Assembly: GCA_900769565.1 (NCBI GenBank)
Contig: CAAGHC010000082.1
Coordinates: 1 to 17,428, forward strand
Direction of reading: 5' to 3'
Length of the DNA: 17,428 bases
Origin: Clostridia bacterium
Lineage (GTDB): Bacteria > Bacillota > Clostridia > Christensenellales > Borkfalkiaceae
Shown: piece by piece, positions 12,525 through 17,428 of the stretch
How the letters are laid out: every line of letters begins with the position of its first letter
Position numbering within the stretch: position 1 is the first letter of the stretch
Translations under genes and position numbers: made by a program
Notes under the pieces: generated by a model
Database searches by the model: none
The model's input: only the letters and a program-made list of their open reading frames with translations
What the model was told of the DNA's origin: nothing

Positions 12525-14219
12525 CTATTTTATAAATTCTACGTGTTTTTTAGGTTGTACCGATATCGATTTAAAATTATCATACGTGCAAAAACCTAAT
12601 TTAGAGCGTGGGGGCTTTTTTACGTTCTTTTTTTCGGTGTAAACTATTTCTGTTTTTCCACCTTCTCTACCCTTGGAATAATATGCGCAAATTTCTGCCG
12701 AAACTACAATAACGTTCTCACTCAACTTCTTGCCTTGCGTTTGAATTACGACGTGAGACGAATGATAGTCTTTTGCGTGTAGCCATATATCACTAGCAGA
12801 TGCTGTAAAAGTAAGTTTATCGTTTTCGGCGTTATTCCTACCCACACGAACTCTAAACCCGTCAATCTCGTACTCTCTACAAAAAGTTTCTTCCACCTTT
12901 CTTTTCCCGGTCTGCTTTTGTTCTTGCATTACGCCTGCTTGCACTAATTCCGATTGAACTAAATTTAGTTCTTCAATAGTTTCGGAAAGTTCAATTTCGG
13001 TAAGCACGCCGATAAAATAATCGAGTTCAGATTGCGCTTGTTCACACTGTGGTTTTAATGCCGTAAGCGTTCGCTTTTGTTTGTTGTACTTTTTATAAAA
13101 ATTCTCTGCATTTTTAGATGGCGAAAGATTTTTATCAAGCACGATTTTCACCATACTGCCGTCGTAATAATTTTCAAGTTCACACTCTTCCATGCCTTGA
13201 TTTAAACGGTAAATATTAGAGAGAATGAGTTCGCCTTTTATCCTATTTTCTTCTGCCGACAAAGCGTCTTTTTCTTTAGACGAAATCGCAACTAACTTCT
13301 TCTTTACCTTCTTTATTTGAGTATTCGTTAACGCTGTCAATCGCTCTTTTTTATTAGTAAAAATTTTCTGTTTTTCCTTTTCAGAAAAATAAAAATCTTC
13401 GGCTTTAATAAGACTATCAAAAAAGATAAAATCACCTTTAATTTCATAAGGATAAACGCACACGTCCTTAATTTCGCCATTACAAGATATTACGCAAGGA
13501 TTTACCTTTACGTTAAACAAAAAATCGTTTAAGAATTTGTAAAATTTTTGCGCAAAATTAACGTCTGTTTGAGCGCTAATTTTATTAAAGGAACTAACTA
13601 TTTCACTTGCCGTAGAAAGAGCGATTCCTTGCACGCCTTTAACCAAATAATCGGCTAAATTCCCACCGTTAAAACTCTTAAAATATTCTATTAAACTTTC
13701 ATCCGTCGGCTCTTTTTTATCACCTACGGGTGGAAACAAATAAGGTTGACCGACAATCAACGGTCGAACGCCGTTATCGAACATATTTATACCACGATTA
13801 CCACCCAAAATCTTGCCGTCTTGAGTTAAAATTATGTTACTATATCTGCCCATAAGTTCAACGTAAAGGCTCTTTTTTACAGAATCAAAAAATTCGCCCG
13901 ACGCGGTAAAATCTATCCTAACTATACGGTCAAAACCTATAAGTTTTACACAGTCTAACGTTGCAGATAAAAGATGTTTTCGCATTAACATGCAGAAGTT
14001 TTGTGGGACTAACGGGCTATCAAAATCACTTTCGGTTATACCCATTCTTGGGGCAGACGGATTTACATTTAAAAGTAGTTTAACCGTACGCTTACCCGTG
14101 TAAACGGTCAATAACATACGGTCGTTATCAGGCTGGGTTATTTTATTAATTTTACCACCCGAAAGAACTTGATTAAGTTCGTCACATAGATATTTTAAAG
14201 TAAAGGCGTCCTGTGGCAT
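12525..14219 (-). CDS. rqcH: RqcH, NFACT-family ribosome quality-control factor
   Basis: Binds obstructed 50S-peptidyl-tRNA complexes and directs addition of C-terminal alanine tails, which in B. subtilis mark the stalled product for ClpXP. 564 residues. NFACT-N covers about 1-200 and has Asp97-Arg98 (G-F-D-R), exactly at the positions needed for tailing in B. subtilis. A coiled-coil/helical middle runs about 270-430. The C-terminal NFACT-R domain has W-L-H-A-K-D-Y-H-S-S-H-V-V-I near 479-492. The start is three nt after the previous gene's stop, with a GGAG SD lying within that gene's last codons, so translation is probably coupled. Older annotations call this family fibronectin-binding protein. 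Confidence 0.95.
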   Translation of the reverse strand: MPQDAFTLKYLCDELNQVLSGGKINKITQPDNDRMLLTVYTGKRTVKLLLNVNPSAPRMGITESDFDSPLVPQNFCMLMRKHLLSATLDCVKLIGFDRIVRIDFTASGEFFDSVKKSLYVELMGRYSNIILTQDGKILGGNRGINMFDNGVRPLIVGQPYLFPPVGDKKEPTDESLIEYFKSFNGGNLADYLVKGVQGIALSTASEIVSSFNKISAQTDVNFAQKFYKFLNDFLFNVKVNPCVISCNGEIKDVCVYPYEIKGDFIFFDSLIKAEDFYFSEKEKQKIFTNKKERLTALTNTQIKKVKKKLVAISSKEKDALSAEENRIKGELILSNIYRLNQGMEECELENYYDGSMVKIVLDKNLSPSKNAENFYKKYNKQKRTLTALKPQCEQAQSELDYFIGVLTEIELSETIEELNLVQSELVQAGVMQEQKQTGKRKVEETFCREYEIDGFRVRVGRNNAENDKLTFTASASDIWLHAKDYHSSHVVIQTQGKKLSENVIVVSAEICAYYSKGREGGKTEIVYTEKKNVKKPPRSKLGFCTYDNFKSISVQPKKHVEFIK

Positions 14220-14222
14220 AAA

Positions 14223-15041
14223 TTAAAACTCCGAATCAACGGCAAAAGTTTTGCCGTTTAAATAATATAATAAACTGTCTTTATCAAAATTAAGGGTAAG
14301 CGATACTGCCGAAAGCTGTTGTGCAGAAAGTTTTAGTTTTTCGTTTAATGCAAAGTCGCCATACTTTCCGTCACCTAAAATCGGGTGTCCTATATACGCT
14401 AAATGAGCCCTGATTTGGTGCGTTTTACCCGTAAAAAGCGTTACTTCTAAAAGGCTCGCGTCGGGCATAGTTTTTAGTACCTTATATCCCGTCTTAATCT
14501 TAACGCTATCACCCACGTGGTTGTCGTAAATTTTAACGAAGGCGCTTTCCTTATCTTTTAGTAGGTAAGATTCTATTATAGCCTGCCTTTTAGTGGGAAT
14601 TCCTTTTACTAGCGCGTGGTACTTCTTATCAAAAGTTCTATTCTTAAAGCCTAGTAAAAGTTCTTTTTCTGCTATGCTATTCAATGCAAAAATCATTATG
14701 CCTTTAGTGTTTCTATCAAGCCTATGGATAAAACAAGCGTCAACGTATTCTCTTTTAATATCGTCAAAAACAGATTCCGAAGAATAGCCTTGTTTTTTAT
14801 TTACGATTAGCACGTTATCGTCTTGATAAATCTTTGAAAACTTCTCAACTACTTTTGCTTGATAATAAATTTCAACTTTATCGCCTACAGAAAGCATAAC
14901 GTCTTCAGAAACACGCTTACCGTTAACCTTTACGTCACGTTTTCGTAGCGCTTTCATAAAGGTGGAAAAAGACAAGTCTTCCACGTGATACATTACTGAT
15001 TTTGAAAGTTTTCTATTTTTAGTTTCAATAAAGGTTTTCAT
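14223..15041 (-). CDS. RluA-family pseudouridine synthase with N-terminal S4 domain
   Basis: Predicted to isomerise uridine to pseudouridine in rRNA or tRNA; the exact site cannot be told. 272 residues. A small, divergent S4 RNA-binding domain lies at about 15-60 (V-K-V-N-G-K-R-V). The catalytic motif H-R-L-D-R-N-T at 106-112 carries Asp109, and the late motif T-G-K-T-H-Q-I-R-A-H-L at 204-214 is intact. The usual K-P-A-G-x-x-V-H-P motif is altered (N-K-K-Q-G-Y-S-S-E). The ATG has no visible SD and lies 13 nt past a terminator hairpin, which is odd. Coupled with rqcH downstream. Confidence 0.88.
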   Translation of the reverse strand: MKTFIETKNRKLSKSVMYHVEDLSFSTFMKALRKRDVKVNGKRVSEDVMLSVGDKVEIYYQAKVVEKFSKIYQDDNVLIVNKKQGYSSESVFDDIKREYVDACFIHRLDRNTKGIMIFALNSIAEKELLLGFKNRTFDKKYHALVKGIPTKRQAIIESYLLKDKESAFVKIYDNHVGDSVKIKTGYKVLKTMPDASLLEVTLFTGKTHQIRAHLAYIGHPILGDGKYGDFALNEKLKLSAQQLSAVSLTLNFDKDSLLYYLNGKTFAVDSEF

Positions 15042-15054
15042 AGTTTGTTAATTC

Positions 15055-15084
15055 AAAAGGACTTCGGAATTACTCCGAAGTCCT
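15055..15084 (-). terminator. Terminator after the surface protein gene
   Basis: An 11-bp perfect hairpin (arms 15058-15068 and 15074-15084, AGGACTTCGGA and its complement, 5-nt loop) follows the stop of the large surface protein by 16 nt. It ends in a short run of U on the minus strand (15055-15058). The plus-strand side also has a T-run nearby, so it may work both ways. Confidence 0.75.
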
Positions 15085-15100
15085 ACTGTTTTTAAGTGTT

Positions 15101-17104
15101 TTAGTTGTTGCCTTCGGTTTCATCCTTGGGTTTAATGCAAAGAAGAATAATTATACCGATTAAGCAGAGCGTACCAACCGAAAGGAATACTACCGACCAA
15201 ACGTTATCAGCAAGCCAAGTGCTGGGCACTTTTACTACCTTTGCCGCTCTTTCTACGTGAATAATTGCATCACCACTTGCCGACCTTGAAGATACTGTTG
15301 ACACAGCCGTACAAGTTATTTTATAAGTTCCTACTTTGTTAGGAGTAAACACGAGTTCGCCATTATAAGCAATAGCCTTAATGTCGTCGTACTTATAACC
15401 GTCCTTATCGTAATCTTCATCAGTTACAGTAGATGCTTTAGGAATTTCTATCCAACCTTCGGTTGTGTTTTCATTAGCAGTAGTGCTCGGGTTATAATAG
15501 AGCGTATATGACTTGTTACAACCACTTGCATCAATACTGAACTTTGATGCGGTGTAGGTCGTGCCAACGAATCCCTTACCTTGGCTTGCAGCCTTAACTA
15601 CGATAGGTGCATCGTCCGCTACCGAAAAAGTAAATAAAAATTCACCGTAACCTTCACTGTCGTCGTTCTTATTGTAAACACCGTCTTCTTCAGTAATAAA
15701 CTTATCTTCTTCCATCTTATTACCACTTAAATCTTCAAACATTACAAAGAAGGTGTAAGTGCCTTCGCTGTTAAGCGAAATAGAAAGATTACTGCTTGAG
15801 CCAGAAGTTGTTGGATTATAGTACTTTAATGTTACCTTTTCCTTCAATACTTCATAAGAAGTAAATTCATCGTAAACAAGGTCTTCAAATGACGGAATAC
15901 TTACGCTAGTACCGAGCGCAACGCTATGCGTTACGTCGTCGGTTTTATCTTCGGGCGTGCCGTTATCATCAACTACCTTATATTCTTTTTCAAGAGCGCT
16001 AACGAAACTTTGAATTTCCAAACTACTTGCATCTAAAGTAAAGTATTTAGGCGCTTTGTCATCATCAGATTTTTTGAACACGTCAATCGTATAAGTTTCA
16101 TAAACGACTGCGTTATTATCAATCTTTGTACCAACCTTAAGTTCTGCATCGCTACGGAATCTTACAGTCTTGGGCTTATCGGAATTTTCAAGCCAAGCAC
16201 TATCACTAGGTTCAACCAAGAATAAGTCACTTTCATAAACGCCACCAAGTGCCGAATAAGGGGTCATCTTAACTTCATATTCTTTGTACTCAAGTGCCTT
16301 ATTGGCATAAGAGCCGTCTGCTTGTCTTACGAATAGTGCGTTATCAATCGCTACTCTAGGTTGTGCTTTTGTAATCTTACCTTCTGCGTTAGTTGCAAAA
16401 GATTGTTTCCAAGCATCATTAGAATTAACTGTCGTTTCCATTGCGTTTTGGTCAACGCTTGCAATAATAATATCAGCAGTTTCTACGTCAACAAGTTCTT
16501 TAATCTTAACAGAAACTTCACCAACTGCCTTATCAACTTGTCTTATTCTGTAATAAGCGTCACTATTAGCAACGCTAGTACCCATATCCGATAACATAGC
16601 CGACACAATCGTACCATCAACAGTAGCAACAATGAGCGTCATGTTCGTTCCTGCCGTATCCGTCATAACGTCAGTTCCGTTGTTTAATTTAATATCGAAA
16701 GTCGTACCGTTGAGTTTAAAGTTCCAAACGTTTTCAATTTCGGTATCAAACTCACCGTCTGCATTCTTGTTGCCGTTTACAAAATAAGAATCCGACTTAA
16801 TAATAACGTCAAATTCCTTTACCGTTGTAGGTACGTTTAATTCTAGACTAAAAGCATCGATAACTAATTTGTTTTTGAACTTGAGTTCGTCACCTGCTTT
16901 TAAGGTTGCCGTTGCACCCTTATCACCAAAAGCGATAGTTCCCACTTCACCGTTAACAGTAAAATAGTTGCTAGCCGTAGGCGTTACTTCTTGTGCTGAA
17001 ACGTTTGCAGGTGCTGATGAAAACATCATTACAAACGCCGTTACGAACGAAAGTACGAACGCCGTTAAAAGTATTGCTAATTTATAGGATTTAGCCGTAT
17101 TCAT
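15101..17104 (-). CDS. Secreted, membrane-anchored protein of unknown function
   Basis: I do not recognise a named family. 667 residues. Signal peptide: basic start, hydrophobic stretch about 9-30, and a likely A-x-A-like site V-S-A at 35-37. One C-terminal membrane helix (about 635-656) is followed by a ten-residue cytoplasmic tail K-P-K-D-E-T-E-G-N-N; there is no LPXTG motif. The outer part is polar, Asp/Glu-rich and beta-strand-like. Two Ig-like segments are suggested by E-G-T-Y-T-F (about 447-452) and V-G-T-Y-K-I-T-C-T-A (591-600), each preceded by Y-Y-N-P-[TS]-T (429-434, 536-541). A D-x-D-x-D-G loop at 564-569 suggests calcium binding. It is a single-gene transcript with its own promoter and terminator. 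The SD AAGGAG is 12 nt from the ATG. Confidence 0.85.
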   Translation of the reverse strand: MNTAKSYKLAILLTAFVLSFVTAFVMMFSSAPANVSAQEVTPTASNYFTVNGEVGTIAFGDKGATATLKAGDELKFKNKLVIDAFSLELNVPTTVKEFDVIIKSDSYFVNGNKNADGEFDTEIENVWNFKLNGTTFDIKLNNGTDVMTDTAGTNMTLIVATVDGTIVSAMLSDMGTSVANSDAYYRIRQVDKAVGEVSVKIKELVDVETADIIIASVDQNAMETTVNSNDAWKQSFATNAEGKITKAQPRVAIDNALFVRQADGSYANKALEYKEYEVKMTPYSALGGVYESDLFLVEPSDSAWLENSDKPKTVRFRSDAELKVGTKIDNNAVVYETYTIDVFKKSDDDKAPKYFTLDASSLEIQSFVSALEKEYKVVDDNGTPEDKTDDVTHSVALGTSVSIPSFEDLVYDEFTSYEVLKEKVTLKYYNPTTSGSSSNLSISLNSEGTYTFFVMFEDLSGNKMEEDKFITEEDGVYNKNDDSEGYGEFLFTFSVADDAPIVVKAASQGKGFVGTTYTASKFSIDASGCNKSYTLYYNPSTTANENTTEGWIEIPKASTVTDEDYDKDGYKYDDIKAIAYNGELVFTPNKVGTYKITCTAVSTVSSRSASGDAIIHVERAAKVVKVPSTWLADNVWSVVFLSVGTLCLIGIIILLCIKPKDETEGNN

Positions 17105-17147
17105 ATAAGAGTTAATCTCCTTAACATATTACTACATTATCTGTTAT

Positions 17148-17176
17148 ATTTTACACATTTTAAACGCGTTTGTCAA
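17148..17176 (-). promoter_or_regulatory. Promoter of the surface protein gene
   Basis: On the minus strand TTGACA (17171-17176), 17 nt spacer, TAAAAT (17148-17153). The start site would be near 17141, giving a leader of about 37 nt before the ATG, which includes the AAGGAG SD at 17117-17122. Confidence 0.8.
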
Positions 17177-17183
17177 TCCACTT

Positions 17184-17212
17184 TTGACTTTTTTTGAAAA
17201 TAAAGTTTTAAT
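17184..17212 (+). promoter_or_regulatory. Probable promoter of the plus-strand gene
   Basis: TTGACT (17184-17189), 17 nt spacer, TTTAAT (17207-17212). It points away from the surface protein promoter, with the two -35 boxes only seven bp apart. It leaves an A+T-rich leader of about 90 nt before the ATG at 17310. A weaker alternative nearer the gene is TTCACA with TATTAT, 18-nt spacer. Confidence 0.5.
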
Positions 17213-17309
17213 TTTATGGTTTTATATAACTATTTTACTTTTTTTACAGTTCACACTTTGTTTATACCTTGAATATTATGATATTAGTCAACATTTTTAG
17301 GATTTACAA

Positions 17310-17428
17310 ATGACTTATTTATTGATTATTACTGCACTTACGGTCAGCATAGATTCTTTCGTTTGCGGTTTCTCTCTTTCTCTTTACGGCGGGAAGAAAA
17401 ACCCCATAATTTTTGGTATTGTATTAAA
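17310..17428 (+). CDS. Membrane protein, MntP/YtaF-like (partial, 5' end)
   Basis: The first 39 codons of an open frame that continues past the window. It reads as an N-terminal membrane helix with L-T-V-S-I-D-S-F-V-C-G-F-S-L-S-L-Y-G-G. The S-[IL]-D-[SA]-F pattern followed by small residues in the first helix is typical of the MntP manganese exporter and the related YtaF sporulation membrane protein. The SD is weak (AGGA, about 10 nt upstream). I see no yybP-ykoY type riboswitch in the leader. Family call rests on one helix only. Confidence 0.5.
   Translation, partial: MTYLLIITALTVSIDSFVCGFSLSLYGGKKNPIIFGIVL

Noticed and set aside
17213..17309. yybP-ykoY manganese riboswitch upstream of the MntP-like gene
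   Set aside because: The leader is only about 90 nt, A+T-rich and lacks the conserved paired loops.
1..17428. CRISPR arrays, tRNA or rRNA genes, insertion sequences, phage genes
   Set aside because: No repeat-spacer arrays, tRNA-like cloverleaves, transposase or integrase frames, or flanking target duplications were seen.

Overview
The window is a stretch of bacterial chromosome from a low-to-moderate G+C Gram-positive bacterium, most likely a member of the Clostridia (Bacillota). The pointers are strong AAGGAGG Shine-Dalgarno (SD) sites before nearly every gene, the zinc-binding short form of S14, the S10-spc ribosomal-protein order, RqcH of the bacterial type, and sigma-A-like TTGACA/TATAAT promoters. 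I cannot name the species. Every complete gene is on the minus strand; only a partial gene at the right edge is on the plus strand.

Region 1 (about 1-8829, minus) is the S10-spc ribosomal protein cluster. In transcription order it is rpsJ, rplC, rplD, rplW, rplB, rpsS, rplV, rpsC, rplP, rpmC, rpsQ, rplN, rplX, rplE, rpsZ (S14), rpsH, rplF, rplR, rpsE, rpmD, and the first codons of rplO, which runs off the left edge. No canonical member is missing up to that point. Genes are packed so tightly that many stop codons lie inside the next gene's SD (TAAGGAGG or TAGGAGG). The clear exception is a 94-nt gap with two hairpins between rplF and rplR.

Region 2 (8830-9202) has no gene but is the most interesting part. 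It carries a strong promoter preceded by A-tracts, then a leader of about 240 nt before rpsJ. That leader contains a good intrinsic terminator (8-bp stem plus inner stem, then seven U) and an upstream hairpin whose 3' arm overlaps the terminator's 5' arm. This is the layout of a transcription attenuator controlling the whole ribosomal protein cluster.

Region 3 (9203-15041, minus) holds clpX, clpP, tig (trigger factor), rqcH and a pseudouridine synthase of the RluA type with an S4 domain. These handle nascent chains, rescue of stalled 50S subunits and degradation of tagged proteins. They sit directly upstream of, and on the same strand as, the ribosomal protein genes.

Region 4 (15101-17428) holds a 667-residue secreted, membrane-anchored protein of unknown function (minus), a divergent promoter region, and the first 39 codons of a plus-strand membrane protein resembling the MntP/YtaF family.
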